Of a stretch of 64,000 bases of DNA, positions 24,958 to 38,280 are shown in pieces. The notes under the pieces were generated by a model that was not told where the DNA came from, did no database searches, and was given only the letters and a program-made list of their open reading frames with translations. The stretch spans positions 22,501,855-22,565,854 of the forward strand of contig NC_019879.2 of NCBI RefSeq assembly GCF_002234675.1, written 5' to 3'. The translations under genes and the position numbers were made by a program. This DNA comes from Oryzias latipes (lineage: Eukaryota; Chordata; Actinopteri; Beloniformes; Adrianichthyidae). Each line of letters starts with the position of its first letter. Position 1 is the first letter of the stretch.

Positions 24958-26338
24958 ATGACGGAATACGATGATCGCAGCTGTGCGTCAAATATGTTCC
25001 TACCCAGCTGCACTTATTACGTTTCGACGCCCGATTTTACATCCGTCTCCTCTTTTTTACCACAGACTACTTCGTGTCAGATTAATTTCCCGTATTCTCC
25101 CAACATAGCTCAAGTCCAGCCGGTTCGAGAGGTCGGTTTCAGGGATTATGGATTGGAGCATCCCAAATGGCGCTACAGGAGCAATTACGCGTCCTACTAT
25201 TCAACGGACGAGATTATGCACCGTGACCTGATTCAGTCCTCGAGCGGCAGGGCGGATGTGATCTTCAAAAACGAGTCCTTGTATGGACACCACGGGGGGA
25301 CGAGCTCGCCTTGTAATTTCTTCACAAACGTCGGGCGAAACGGGGTTCTCCCCCAAGGCTTCGACCAATTTTTTGAAGCCACAAACTCAGACAAAACAGG
25401 CGCGGAGCTCGCCAAACAAAAGACTGACTCTGCTTCTTCTTCCGGTGATGCTGCGAACAACAGCCAGGATTTAACCAAGATAGAGAACACAGAGGCGAGC
25501 GGCAGTGTCGACGAGGACTCATCATCCAACTGCAACAGCAGCAAACAGAGTGAGTGGGTTTTTCCTTAATTTCATGTGTAAAAAGCTCTTTTTGTTTCTG
25601 TCTTGGAGTGTCTGAGCTGCACGACGCCCTCAGCCGCTACAGGCCACAGTTATGCACCTTTTTATAAGCATGCAAAAGCTTTTATATCCCAATAAGATTT
25701 GCTTTATGGTGGTAACGGTATTTACAATGGGAAGCAGTAAAGGATTTGTCCGTAAATGTCTCCCTGTGACCCAAAAACTATACGGACATGCTCATTTGAA
25801 CTAATTTAAATGTGAGGAAACTGAAGAAAAACAGTAAATATATATTTTAGAAAAGCCTCGGGACTTCAAGTTCCTACAAATGTTTGACTGTTGATGAGGT
25901 TTTTTCCCCTTTTTTGAGGGCACATTACCTCATACACTCTGTGTGTGCGCGCGCTTTTTAAAAGGCCTATAAAAAGATACACGTTTTTATATTGGAAAAC
26001 TAAAATGTTTTTCTTGCATTAAATGTTATTTACTATCTTAATTTTAAGAGATTGTTTCAAGTAATTCTCGTCTCTTTTTCGTTTGTTTTTCTTTTCCTGC
26101 AGGTTCATCAACCAAGTCCAGGAAGAAGAGGTGTCCTTATTCCAAATACCAAATCCGAGAACTTGAACGAGAGTTTTTCTTCAACGTGTACATTAACAGA
26201 GAGAAGCGGCTTCAGCTCTCCAGGATGTTGAACCTGACTGATCGCCAAGTCAAGATTTGGTTTCAGAACAGAAGGATGAAGGAGAAAAAGCTGAACCGCG
26301 ACCGGCTGCAGTATTTCACTGGAAATCCTTTATTCTGA
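24958..26338 (+). CDS. hoxd11a: Homeobox protein Hox-D11a
   Basis: AbdB-class group 11 homeodomain transcription factor. Exons 24958-25549 and 26103-26338, intron 553 bp in phase 1 (donor A|GTGAGT, acceptor TGCAG|GT); 275 residues. N-terminus [20 protein letters not shown] and the [20 protein letters not shown] stretch are Hox11 signatures (DUF3528 region), followed by [15 protein letters not shown] Ser/Asn/Gln-rich linker leads to the homeodomain, about residues 202-261 ([35 protein letters not shown]). It ends YFTGNPLF. No ATG in frame upstream competes for the start. Confidence 0.97.
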
Positions 26339-26364
26339 AATCTGATTTACACAAACCCCCCAAA

Positions 26365-26368
26365 CCCC

Positions 26369-26399
<31 letters not shown>

Positions 26400-26403
26400 A
26401 CAC
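26365..26403. repeat. Poly-C and AC microsatellite in hoxd11a 3' UTR
   Basis: A C homopolymer of about 20 bases runs into (CA)n shortly after the hoxd11a stop codon. Confidence 0.9.
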
Positions 26404-26735
26404 GGACGGAGGTGAAACGTATTGGTGCATTTAGTTTTAAGAAAATATACTAAATCAAATCTGAGTTTTTTCAATAATCCCTGCATTTCGTTAATCGTGC
26501 ATTTTAGCAAATATTTCAGCATTTGTGCTTTCAAAATATTTATGTGACTCATTTACGCTCATTTCTTGTGCATTTGTAATACGCGTTACTGTACCTTATT
26601 GTGCGAAAACCACCCAGACATTTTTTCCTTCAGAAATGGCAAAATGTTGGCGCTCGGAGCCTTGTTTGGTCCTGTTGTTTCCTTTGCTTTGTAACACGGA
26701 ATTGTTTACTAAACCTTGAACCGTCTAGACAGTAC

Positions 26736-26741
26736 AATAAA
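26736..26741 (+). other. hoxd11a: Poly(A) signal of hoxd11a
   Basis: AATAAA about 400 bp after the stop codon; the nearest clear signal. Confidence 0.55.
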
Positions 26742-26759
26742 AGTGCTGTAAACGTCTAT

Positions 26760-29230
26760 ATAGGGGCTATTGGACTTTGGTGTGACAACCCCCAAGACCA
26801 CATGAGGAGCCGATCTCCTTCCTGTCTTAAACGGCCTTAACTTCAATACTGAACCGGTCCTGTTTTAAAATTCATTTTTTGAGATTTGTTCGTGCACCGT
26901 TTTTACTGTTTCACACTTTAAGATATTCCAAAAAATTAATCCCAATCTGGAAAAAAAAAATGAAATTGATCAAGTTTATCTTCTTTTCAAAATTCAAGTC
27001 CAGCGCAAAAATAAGTAAAAGAAAAAAACCTAAATATGTGTAATTGCAGCTGAAACTGTTTCTGAAAGTCAAATTTCATGCTTACTAAAATAAGTGTTTT
27101 TTTTAATTATTATTTATCTCTCATCCTGCAAAATCTGCTAGTTAGTCTTGCAGTAATTCGGTTGATATCGGATGTCAGATTTCAGGTTTTCCAAATTTCC
27201 AAGTTATATTTGCGTTTTAAAGTGTTTGGAAGCTCTGTAGAGGCGTTTATGAAAGTCTTTTGCAGTGGAACACATTCACTTGTTTGTCAAAAATCAAATC
27301 ACTGAGCTGTCAGAAGACGTTTGGTTGTCATCTCGCCCTGGATCAAAACAGCCTCAGTGACCATTCCCATCGTGTCCACACGGGGGCGGTCTTTCAATTT
27401 AAACTGTGAGCAATCGAGATGAACCAAACGATAATCTGAGAAACAATAAAATGATTAATCTTCACATCTATTTTCCTTAATCACAACATTAAAATAGATT
27501 ATTTAATTTTTTTTGTTTTTACTTTTTCATTTTCACCTGTTAGAAATAATGCAATATAAAAATATAGCATTTCAGGCTTCATTTCCACTGAAAAACATAA
27601 AACACGCACATATTGACTGCAATTCAATTTATGATTTATTGTCTTCTAAATTGCAATAGCCTTATGGACCTTCTACTAGAAAAGGATTAATACAAATTGG
27701 ATTATATCTTCTCTTTGTCTCAAAGCTGGAAATCCCTGCGGGATGAAAAAAACAAAAAAAAACATTGTTGTTATTTTAAATAAGCTGCTACAAACTGAAA
27801 CAAAAGTTTATTTACTTAAACCAAAAAGGTACCATTTTGTGTATGTTGTTATATGCTATAATTGTTATATTTGTTTGAATAATTGTTCATTATTCTTAAT
27901 AATTGAAATTCAAAATAATGTTATTACAGCAATAACGTGTGAGAATTTCAACGTTTCTGTCTTTCAAGCCATATTATTTTGAATGTATGATTTGTCACGT
28001 TTCCATGACTTGTACAGTCGACTGTATGCTGCATTAAGGCTTGTGTTTTCACAGTATAATAAAAATGTAATGTTCTCTTTGTAAAGACGAGGCCATTAAA
28101 CATTTTCAGTCGTCAGTGGTGATAGTGGTATTTTCCCCCTAATAATTAAGATTAATTGAAAAGTTTTTTATCATTGAAATAATTTGCTCTTCAGCTGTTT
28201 GAACTTCAAATGGAGACTTAAGGGACTTGGAACCATTTAAGATTAATTCAAATATTTCGAAATATTTATTAATTCAATAATCGCAGCAAAATTAATGTGT
28301 TTCATTTCCTCGTAATACTGAAGCCAGGTGAGTCAGCTTTTCGTGTTCCTGAAAGATGGTCGTATATTTTGGAAGAAATCTGTGCAGCCTTTGTTTCATC
28401 TGAAGACTGAAACAATGGAGCACGTAAAGGGAAAAAAAGACAAAATTTCTCTATTTTAGGTTATTTTAACGTGTGCGTAAAACAGGCCTTTAAGCCCAAA
28501 GGCGCAAAATACAATTTTAGCTCTTAGTAATTTTACATTTTCTGAATTTTTAACTACATTTAAGCGTTTTTATTAACAAAGTATTTTAATTTTTTAAACA
28601 TACAATAATTGCTTATTGTGACGTGCGTAAATGCGTCAAAGCGCAGTGCTCACACGGCTGCTTTGTCCAAATGATGCTGCTTAATTATGACAATTGGCCA
28701 ACAATAAATGTCTCCCATAAAAAGGCGATAAAAGAAATGAGCCTCAAATCCCGAATTAGTGAAAAATAAACAGAGCAAACGTGTGTTTGTGTGTCAAATC
28801 TTTATTCATTTGGTTTTATTTCTGAATTAAACGTTTGTTTTGTTGTTTGTTTTGTTGTTGTTGTTGGAGGAGCTTCGTGATTATGAATACTTGATGTGAA
28901 TAAAAAAAACTAATTAAAAGGTGGAGCTCGTGGCATTCCTGTCAATACTCTGCAGCTGTATGCGTCATAGACTGCATAAAAACGCAGCCTTCATCTTCAT
29001 CCTCCACACAGAAGAAAAATGTCACGTTTTCATGTTTTGCACAATTTAACAATTCTTCCTGAGCGGTTTTTCCACCCTAATGTGCAAATAAATAAAAGCA
29101 TCAATCGCATTTTTATGTTTTCTCTTCAGCTCTCTGCTTCTCAGTCGTGCAAAACCAATTTCAAGTCCGTGTTGTAGGTGTCGCTGTTGACCACGTCTGC
29201 ATCCGCAGTGGGAACGCGTGCGTGGCGAGG
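26760..29230. other. hoxd11a-hoxd10a intergenic region
   Basis: AT-rich, non-coding. Blocks around 28600-28760 (GTGACGTGCGTAAATGCGTC, AATTATGACAATTGGCCAACAATAAATGTC) and 28920-29060 look less random and contain posterior-Hox-like ATAAA cores; they may be enhancers of hoxd10a/d11a. No repeats or genes are recognised. Confidence 0.5.
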
Positions 29231-29260
29231 AGGCTGCGTCTCAAGGCCATTTTCAAATCT

Positions 29261-29281
29261 CATTGGTGGGTTTGTCATGTG
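29261..29281 (+). promoter_or_regulatory. hoxd10a: hoxd10a promoter: CCAAT and E-box
   Basis: Inverted CCAAT (ATTGG, about 29262) and an inverted CACATG E-box (CATGTG 29276-29281) lie about 95-110 bp upstream of the start codon. Confidence 0.45.
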
Positions 29282-29372
29282 GTCTGGAGGCATCCTGACT
29301 TACAGATTGTTTTTTCTAGATATGTCAGCTTACAAAGGACATCTCTCTCCTCTTTAGAACTTAACCGCTAAA

Positions 29373-30943
29373 ATGTCCTTCTCCAGCAGCTCGCCTGCGG
29401 CAAACCCGTTTTTAGTGGACTCTTTAATCGGTGCGTGCAGGACGGACAACTTCTACTCCAACAGCAACATGTACATGCCGCCCGGCTCAGACATGGGAAG
29501 CTACGGAATGCAAACCTGTGGACTCCTGTCGTCTTTCGGCAAAAGGGGGGAGGTCAGCCACCAAAACACGGGCATGAACGTCCACTCCTTCATACCTCAG
29601 ATAGATAACTGGTCTGATCCGAGCAGAACCTGCAGGATAGAGGCGCCCGGTCAGATGTCAAACTGCACATTTCCACAGAGCATAAAGGAAGAGGGGAACT
29701 GCTGCATGTATTCTGATAAAAGAATCCAAAAAGTCAGCTCCCCAGAGATCCCCGCGTATTCGAACGTTGTTGTTGCCGAACCCTGCCCAGTCGAGGGCCC
29801 AGAAGTCCCGGTTCCGGGCTATTTCAGACTGAGCCAAACATATGCGAACGGAAAGCAACCGGAAAACTTCTGCCAAGCCCCACCGAGCCCGAATCTCCTG
29901 CAGCTTAGCCGGGTCACCCCTAAGCTGCAGCAGTCCTCTTCAGGCTTTGCAGAGGCGGAGAAGAAAAGCCAAGACGTCACACAACACACGGAGAGCACAA
30001 GAACGCCGGTCCCTGCTGAGAGTCCCGACCCGAAGTCCAGTTCGGAGGAAAAGAACTGCTCGGGAGAAGCCCCAGTGTCCAGCCCTGAACCACAGAAGGA
30101 AGGGAAAGGTGGGTTGGCTACAGAGGACGCCTTTATCATGTGGCACTGAGAAGACTCCAGCATCATAAAACCCATGTATAAAACACAAACAACCCTAAAG
30201 TCGTAATGTTTAATGATAGTCTTCCTCGGGTTGCAGTAATGGGCAACAGCATGGTTTTGTTCTGCAGCACGAAACCCTTGTAGTGCAGGGAATTTTTGAA
30301 TAACGCGTAACTAAAATGACGAATCGTTAAAAATATCACCTCAATGGTGTTAGTGCATGATGTTCCTGTAAGTGTGGCAGGCAGCCTATATACTGAATAA
30401 GTCATACATAATGTGTTTTATGTTTTTGTATTTGTTAAAACATGTCAAACGTGTTAAAAACCTATCATCTGGGATTCCCTCTACGCTTTCCCTTTATTTA
30501 TTTTGGTGTATGACAAGAAATTCCCCTTCATTAAGTTGTTTCAGGAAAAAACATGGAGCCTTCATTGTGTTTTATTTCCCAGAGGTAAAATCCAAAGCAG
30601 CGCGTGGGATTGTGGGTTGTGTAAGTTTGTTGCAGCTCACTTTCTTTCCGCTTTTGGATTTTTTGCAGACTGCAGGAGTGACTCCCTCACAAACAACTGG
30701 CTAACGGCGAAAAGTGGGAGAAAGAAACGGTGCCCGTACACAAAGCACCAGACCTTGGAGTTGGAAAAGGAGTTTCTCTTTAATATGTACCTGACCCGGG
30801 AGCGCCGCCTAGAGATCAGCAGGAGCGTCAACCTGACCGACAGGCAGGTCAAGATCTGGTTCCAGAACCGCAGGATGAAACTCAAAAAAATGAACCGGGA
30901 AAACCGCATCCGAGAACTGACCTCAACCCTCACCTTCTCTTGA
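29373..30943 (+). CDS. hoxd10a: Homeobox protein Hox-D10a
   Basis: AbdB-class group 10 homeodomain transcription factor. Exons 29373-30108 and 30669-30943, phase-1 intron of 560 bp (AAAG|GTGGGT ... TTGCAG|AC); 336 residues, the usual Hox10 length. N-terminus [20 protein letters not shown] and the [19 protein letters not shown] stretch are Hox10 hallmarks. Just before the homeodomain is NNWLTAKS, the group 10 motif. Homeodomain about residues 262-321 ([37 protein letters not shown]), then [16 protein letters not shown], the typical Hox10 tail. The exon 1 frame stays open into the intron for 14 codons, which is not biologically meaningful. Confidence 0.97.
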
Positions 30944-31287
30944 GCTGCCGTGCGCCAGCGGTTAGCCACCATTATTTCTCAAAGCTCCTGGTGGCGCCAG
31001 ACGTTTATCCGAATTTCAACAAAGCTGTGACTATTTGAAGCTATTTGGCGTGGTGTTTTCGTTTCCTTTTATCACAGGGTAACACTTTTTTGGTCTTAAA
31101 TTATTGGTGAAACATTTCTTCTCTCTGCCAGCAGACATGTGGGAGTGCAGAGGGTTGCTCCACTGCAGTCATGAGAACACACTTATCGTGTTTGGTGCAA
31201 AAAATGTTTGTGTCTGTGGGCTTTTTCGTGCTGGCAAACAATGTTAAGCTGCGGATTTATTGCATGTTTGTTGCATGTATATAATGC

Positions 31288-31293
31288 AATAAA
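31288..31293 (+). other. hoxd10a: Poly(A) signal of hoxd10a
   Basis: AATAAA about 345 bp after the stop codon, followed by T-rich sequence. Confidence 0.55.
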
Positions 31294-32540
31294 AATATTG
31301 TTGAAGATATAGTTTCTTTTTCACAAGAATGCTGTGCGCTTTTGGAGATTTGTGCGAGTTTGATTTAAAAATAGTTTCCTTGTGAATAATTTTGAGGGAT
31401 AAGTTTTGACCTAAAAATGTTGTCTGATAACTTGACTGGTATTCTAAAAAAATGACCCAAATTCCATGCTTTTGCAAACACATAAACTCTTAAATACATT
31501 AATATCTGGGAGTGACCTTTTAGCTCCGTTTTTTCTATTTTACGCAAGTGAAACGCTTTTCAAAATACAAACTGAACAAAAGAGCAATTGAGAAATAAAC
31601 ATATGTAATATGAAGGGGTTAAGAACAATATTATTGACTTTGTTTTCGCATAACGGGTTGATTACTTTAATACGTAGTTAAATAAAAACTCTTCATAGAA
31701 GCAGCAGGGAATTTTAAGGAGGCGGAGTTTACTTGTGTAACCCCCCAAAAATACAAAACAAAACAAAACAAAAAAACCTGTGATTCTTGGAGTTGTTTTT
31801 TGAACTATATTATTAAGTATTGCCTCCATGACGGCGAAAGATTCAAACACAAAGTCAGAAGGAGCGTGCGTCGCTCCTTTTGCTTTCCAGGCCTTTCTCA
31901 CTCCTTGTATCCCACAAAACCTTGGATCTAACAGTAAAATACTTAAATGTTAGTGTGAAAAATTCGGAAAATGTTATAAAAATTTGCGATTTACCCTTGA
32001 ATGACCCTTGTGCCCTTAACTTTTACGCATGAATAAAATGATATATAATAACTGTTTTAAAACATCAAACATTTCAACAGCATTTGAATATTTTGAAATA
32101 ACTTCACAGTTGTCCATACAAATGATGAATAATTTATTTCTTCCCTTTGATTGAACATGATCATTTCAGCAAAAGGAAACCGTAGATGTCTCCTTGCCTC
32201 ATATTCACAGACTGAACGGAAATGGCGTTTGCTACTTTACAGCATGTTATTACATCTCATTTACGAGGACTCTCCAAGTCTATAAACCCCCTTTTACTAG
32301 CATTAGGGGTATCAGGATGATAGGATTATTATAGGAGCTTTTTCAGACATGAAAATATCAAAGAACCCGTGCGTAATTCCATGTTTTTACGCACATTCCG
32401 CTTTGTTGTTGGATTAATCTGGAGTCACTTCCTTTTTGGGGTTCCTTTAGTTGTTTGTGAAGAATAAAAATCCTAAGTCATAACTGACAAAAAAGGAGGG
32501 GGGCGGAGGGCAAAGGAAGGATTGATTCACTGGCTGTATT
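31294..32540. other. hoxd10a-hoxd9a intergenic region
   Basis: About 1.2 kb, AT-rich and non-coding. A conserved-looking patch at about 32120-32330 (AATGATGAATAATTTATTTC, TTACGAGGACTCTCC, TTATTATAGGAGC) precedes the hoxd9a promoter. A mir-196 hairpin, which lies between groups 9 and 10 in other Hox clusters, was looked for and not seen. Confidence 0.5.
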
Positions 32541-32551
32541 GGTAAATATGA

Positions 32552-32573
32552 TCACGTGATCCACGTAACCAAT
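32552..32573 (+). promoter_or_regulatory. hoxd9a: hoxd9a promoter: E-box and CCAAT
   Basis: Palindromic TCACGTGA (32552-32559) followed ten bases on by CCAAT (32569-32573), about 100-118 bp upstream of the start codon. Confidence 0.5.
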
Positions 32574-32669
32574 CCCTGTAGATGCAGGCCAGCAAAAATA
32601 CTATGATTGTTCACAGAGGGAAGCTTCCCGTACGAGTGCCTGTATTTTATGAGTAGGAAGAGATCAAAA

Positions 32670-33862
32670 ATGTCTTCCAGTGGCACTATCAGTAACTATT
32701 ATGTGGACGCCGTGATGGCTCAGGAGCCGGAGGATGTTTACGCGCCTCGGCTTGTTCAGGCTCCTCATACGGTGACCCCGAGGCCGTCAGGTGCCGGGGA
32801 CAACGCAGACTTCTCTTCTTGTAATTTCGCTCCTAAACCCGGAGTTTTCTCCTCGTCCTGGTCCTCTGTTCATCCTCAGGGGATTTATCATCCATATGTG
32901 CACCATCACCACCAGCCGCATCTGCCCGCAACGGACGGGAGATATGTCGGAGTCCGCCCCTGGATGGAGCCCATTTCCAACCACGTCTCATTCGCCGGCT
33001 TCCACCCCAGCAACACTCGACCGTACGGGGCGAAGCCAGACGTCCTGCCTGCCAAAGTTGCAGAATGCGATACCCTGGAGCCGGAGGCGCGACCGGTCCC
33101 TGCTGAATTCTCCTGCGGAGGCGCGCTGAGCGCAGAGAAGGTAACGAAAGAGCCGCGCAGAGGAAGCGAGATTTCGAGTCACGGAGAGCCAAAAGACGAG
33201 AAACAACAACTTGACCCAAGTAAGTAAATGGAATAGCCCGTCCTGATTTACAACCTTTAGGACTGTAAGAGCTGGGTGTGTAAAACTGAATGTTTTACTA
33301 ACCTATAAAAGTGTCTCGTACTATACCGAGGCTGCGAAAGGGGGAAACCCGCCCTACAAAGGTTAGTGCATTCAGGAACGCCGATGAGTTTATTTTATTA
33401 TGTCACAATACAACCATACTTTAGTCCACTGCATTATTTCTTTCCCATTGTAAACAGTAGTACTCAGAAATAAATCCAAATTGAATCTTTGATTCACTTT
33501 TGTCCTTCCAAACTGATTGCTTTTTGGATTTTGGTCACCGCAAATCAAACCAACGAACCACCACTCCCGTCAGAAAGCAAATAAGCAAACAATAAACCAA
33601 TTATATCTATTTTTCAGACAACCCTGCTGCCAACTGGATCCACGCGCGCTCCACGAGGAAAAAGAGGTGTCCTTACACCAAATACCAAACTTTGGAGCTG
33701 GAGAAGGAGTTCCTCTACAACATGTATTTGACCAGAGACCGGCGCTTTGAAGTTGCGCGCATACTGAGTCTAACGGAGAGACAAGTGAAGATCTGGTTCC
33801 AGAACAGGCGGATGAAAATGAAAAAGATGAATAGAGAAAAAGGCGGAAAGGACCAGCTATAG
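32670..33862 (+). CDS. hoxd9a: Homeobox protein Hox-D9a
   Basis: AbdB-class group 9 homeodomain transcription factor. Exons 32670-33219 and 33618-33862, phase-1 intron of 398 bp (CCAA|GTAAGT ... TTCAG|AC); 264 residues. The start was chosen because [15 protein letters not shown] is the conserved Hox9 N-terminus; an in-frame ATG at 32649 would add seven residues. The protein has a His-rich stretch ([12 protein letters not shown]) and the Hox9 activation region. The NPAANWIHA motif with its Trp precedes the homeodomain (about residues 196-255: [37 protein letters not shown]); short tail ending KDQL. Confidence 0.97.
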
Positions 33863-34438
33863 GTTTACTCTTTTTCTGGTTTGTGTCTGGAAAATCTTGT
33901 TTTCCAACTTGCTTTGATAGGACTTTGTTCATGTATCACATGAAAGGAATTGTCCATGTGAGCAAGGACAACTTCTGATCAGATGGCCAGGAATACTCCA
34001 CGTCAAAAAACTTTCCTCGTTACATGTCATATCAGCCACCTTCACTGGGGTTTACGCAGATGCGTATCTGGGATCTGAGACCTGAATTAACCCAATTTCC
34101 ACTCCACACGATGAGTGTTTTCTTCAAGGTCCAGAGGCCAAACAGAGAGTTTTCTTTTGAGTAGTCTCATTTTATACATTATTTAATGTATAGAGAAAAA
34201 AAACATCTGAAATATTGGATCGTTTGCTGTGTTTCTTTTTATTTTTTATTGTTTGATGCTTTTGAGCGTGTTGCTTAAAAGCTGCTCCTCAGCGCGGAAA
34301 AATATGAAAATTCTTATTTAAAATTATTGGAGTATTTGTCAGAGTTTCGTTTTTAAGCACAACGGTTCTTTTTTTAAGTCTTTACTTTGTCTTTGTTCAA
34401 CTTGCACTAACAATTGAAGACAGGAAGGAGCGTGGTCC

Positions 34439-34444
34439 AATAAA
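34439..34444 (+). other. hoxd9a: Poly(A) signal of hoxd9a
   Basis: AATAAA about 580 bp after the stop codon. Confidence 0.5.
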
Positions 34445-37400
34445 GCTAAAGAAATGGCCAGACGTCTGGTCTAAATTAGTTTATGACTCTTTCAGTAATT
34501 ACACTCTCTTAAAAGGAGTATTTGGACGTTTGCGTCCATAACCTGGATACTTCTCCACTGGGTATCTGCTCGATAAATTACCTTAGAAGGAAATCCTTCT
34601 AAAGTTAATGGAAACGTAAGCATTAAGAAGAAGATGGGGATAAAGATAAAGACGCTGCCTTTATTTCTGATTGTGTAAACTATTAGGACGCGTTCTTAAA
34701 TAACCCCCTATAGTTTTGCGCTACTAGTTAAACACTTCTAATGACTCTATTCAGCTCTAATGAATGACTTTACAGAAAGATTCAGGTCTAGTCTCCAAAG
34801 CTGTCAAAGACAATTTCGGGAGCGCTAGAGGGCGCTCTTGATCTTTAGGTGTCCACGCATCTTTTCCATTTATAAACAAGACGCCACACATGAACCTCGC
34901 CGTGGCCTTATACTCTGTTTCAAATGGCACAATTAAATATTTGAAGATAGAATATATATATTGGTCTGACTTTGTAAACATGAGAACAATTCTTGACGAC
35001 ATGCAGAAACACGTGGTTGTTTGGATTTATTGAACCTTTGTCAGCCTTGTAGCCCTGAGACTGCAGTCAAAACGAAAACAGAAGCAATTGTTTTGTAGTT
35101 ACGGTCGCTAAAATATCGCATCCTCACGCAAACCCAGGTTATAAGATTTTATTTATTGTGGAGGGAATGAAAAGATGTAGGCCTATCCAAAATGATTATT
35201 GACTTTTTTGAATTTATCTCTAAGGCTTTTTTGCTATATTATGAAATTAGGGGACGTAAACATTTATATAGATCACAACAAACCTAAAATTTAAGAAACA
35301 CAAACTTAAGAAAACAACTACCGGAGTCTGAAGCATCTCCTTGTTTCCAGATCAGAATCAATATCGCATTCAAAGCTACTTTCAAAAGGCCCACTAATGG
35401 ACAAAGATTGTGTTTTAAATCTCTCTGTAACAAAGTGTACATGCTGAATCGATGATGCGCTGTCTTCGTTCACGGGTGCATCATGATGACTGCAGCTCTA
35501 GAGGATCACTTTGTGACAGTCATGGCTGCTGCAGATGTTTGATCCACTTCTTTTCATATTACGACCCCATGATTTTACTGTTCTTAAATGCAAAATCACA
35601 TTAAAGCATTCTACGTATAATGAGTGGCATGCCTTTAGAAAACCCGCGTGGAAACAACTTTCCAGCAGTAAGTCATAAAAAACTGCACCATGCAACTCCA
35701 GTTTGAGGAACACGAGGTTATTGTTCAGTCCTGCAAAAGCGCAGCATCATTGCCCACAGTAAACAGGCTTTTTGCACGTGCAGAAACGCTGTGTTTCTGG
35801 TCATGACACTAAAGTGATACAGGAAACATTTTGGAAAAGCAGTTCAAAATCTGCTTTTACTAAACACACACCCAATAATTCATGTGTGCATACCAGAAAT
35901 TGCGCACAAGCTCAGCAGCCTTTATTATTGCGCTATTTGCTCCATGTGTTGTTGATTAACGTCACAGATACTTAAAACTTGGCCTGTTTTAATGTTTTTC
36001 CCTAAAACTAAAACCGCAAAGCAAATATAATAAGTTCTGTATTAATCTTCAGTATCTATAAAGCAGAGAAAGTGCTAGATTAACATCAGGATAAGCGATT
36101 ATTACATGAAAACTGACAAAAGGTTCAGTGTTTGATCGTTTTTCAAGTGTTAGCCATTTTATAAGTCATTTATTGTCAACATGAAAGAGGACACGCTCAA
36201 AGAATGCAATTTAACAGCAGACTTTCTGGAGTGAAAAGAGACAAATTATGTGGAAATCCCTGTTTTTAATACACTGCAGGAACGGAAAGAGAACTGAGGG
36301 AGCTGTGCACGTGGATGCAAAATGAACCTCTGCTGTCAACGTGCATGAAAAAGAATATAGGCCACACCAGAGTTTGTAACTCACTTCCATGAAATGTTAG
36401 TTTGAATGCCACAGTCCTTCCTTAAACAAGTCATTTAAATATTCGTCCTAATAACATCTGTATTACTCGACCTTGTTGAGTTGTTGTTAGAATTCGTGTT
36501 TGATTTTGTTCTTTCTAATTAGAAAGGTTTCTATGTTTGCATTTTCTTTTAGAAAACACATTAAACTATTGTGGAAGTGGTGTTTTATCACAACAGAAAT
36601 CGGCCAGACTTAATCGAATAATGAAAAAAAAGTAACACAAGGATGAGTTAACATACTTCTGACGTTTTCTTTATATTTTCCTTTTTTTTAATTCACATGG
36701 TACAAAATTACATAGATTTTATCAGCTTCTTGGTACAACCTGTGCGTAAAAATGTTCAATGACGAGAATTATGAGATAAATATGTTTGGCCTTCCCCAAC
36801 ATACTAATTAATGTTTTAAATAGTAAAATTAAAAACAAGATAAATAAATAATAGTAATTTAAAAAAAAACACTCGATGATGTGCGCCCACAATCAATAGT
36901 TCTTGGGAAAACAGGGGAAAACTATTTTTTTTTCAAGTCAACTGTTTGCATTCAAACTGCAAAAGAGTGATGATGATCAGAGATGTTTCACTGGCAAAGG
37001 TGTTTCCCTTAAAATTTATTAGACAATTCAGTCTCGATTAGATGACGTTTTTTTTTATTTCAAAAAAGAAAAAGAAACAATAGAGACAGTAATACTACGG
37101 CATTTACCAGCCACGTGCAGCCAAGTTTTAATTTGTTGTTGTTGGGGTTTTTTTGCGCCTTATGATGCTTCAGTAACACAAAAACAAGGCTTCTTTTGAG
37201 ACATGGCAGACATGTTTTAGCATTTTAACAGCGGTGCAGCTGTGCACTCTACTGCACTTCTCTACAACGTAATTGCACCCATTCACACCCTGACAAAGCA
37301 GCTCTGCGTCTTCCTGAGCAACATTTTTTTTTGCACAGTAGACTGTCATTAGAAACTAAAATAAAGTTTAGGCGTGAAGAGTTTTCTTTTTGTTTTTGCA

Positions 37401-38280
37401 GATTTAGGCTGAAAGGCTATTATTGTTTCTTTGATAACAAGCATTGGGTCGGGAACAAAATAATCAATAGTTTGGTTTAGATTTAATTCAAATGGAAGAT
37501 ACTTATCTTTTTAAAGGAACTTGCTAGATGTAAAAAGATACAAAATTATGTCAATTTTATTACAATTGTTATTGTAATTCTGCAAATGTTGGTGAAAAGT
37601 GAAAGAAGCACATTAAAATGACTAAATATAGCTCGATTTGGCTGAAGTCATCGACCACTGGCCTACAGGCTCTTGTCTATCAGGGTTATGTGTCCACAAC
37701 ATCGTGGTGACTTCATAAACCACACCAGTATCCCTCAACAGCGAGGCCAGAAAAAAATGCTACGACTGCACAAACGGCGTCTTGGCACAGAGAGAAAAGA
37801 CAAGCATTTTTTCCCACCCGTGGCATGACCAGCTAATGCCAATTGTGTAACGTGTCAAAGACTGACACACACGAACACACACGGGAAGCCAGAGCCAAAC
37901 ATGCACTATAAATTGCGCAGGGCTGACATTGGCTGCCACGAGAATGAAATAAAGGAAATTCCTTTTGGCTGCATGCGTGGTTGAAATTCTCGCAGCCGGA
38001 CTCTGGAGCTGCAAATGACAAAATGTGCAAATATGAGTTTTTCTTCATTTTATGAGCTTTCACTTTAAAATAAAAAGTCTGTGTCTTAAATTTGGAATAA
38101 CACTATTAAATGTTCGGTTTTGGAACACTGAAAGCGTTTTTTGGACTTTCTGTTTCAAATCTGTGCCGTTTTTTAAAACAGTATTTTACGCATGAGAAAA
38201 AAAGTGGTGTGAGAAGAATGGGAGATGGAGAGAGCTGCTGCAGACAAAATTACTTTTTTTGAGAGGACAATTTACAACTT
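34445..38280. other. hoxd9a-side intergenic region
   Basis: Almost 4 kb of AT-rich, non-coding DNA; no exon, repeat family or hoxd8 homeobox was recognised. Patches near 35480-35720, 37620-37760 and 37800-38050 are GC-richer and could be regulatory, but nothing specific supports it. Confidence 0.5.

Noticed and set aside
30944-32600. mir-196 hairpin between hoxd10a and hoxd9a
   Set aside because: No TAGGTAGTTTC-type mature sequence was seen; mir-196 is not expected in HoxD.
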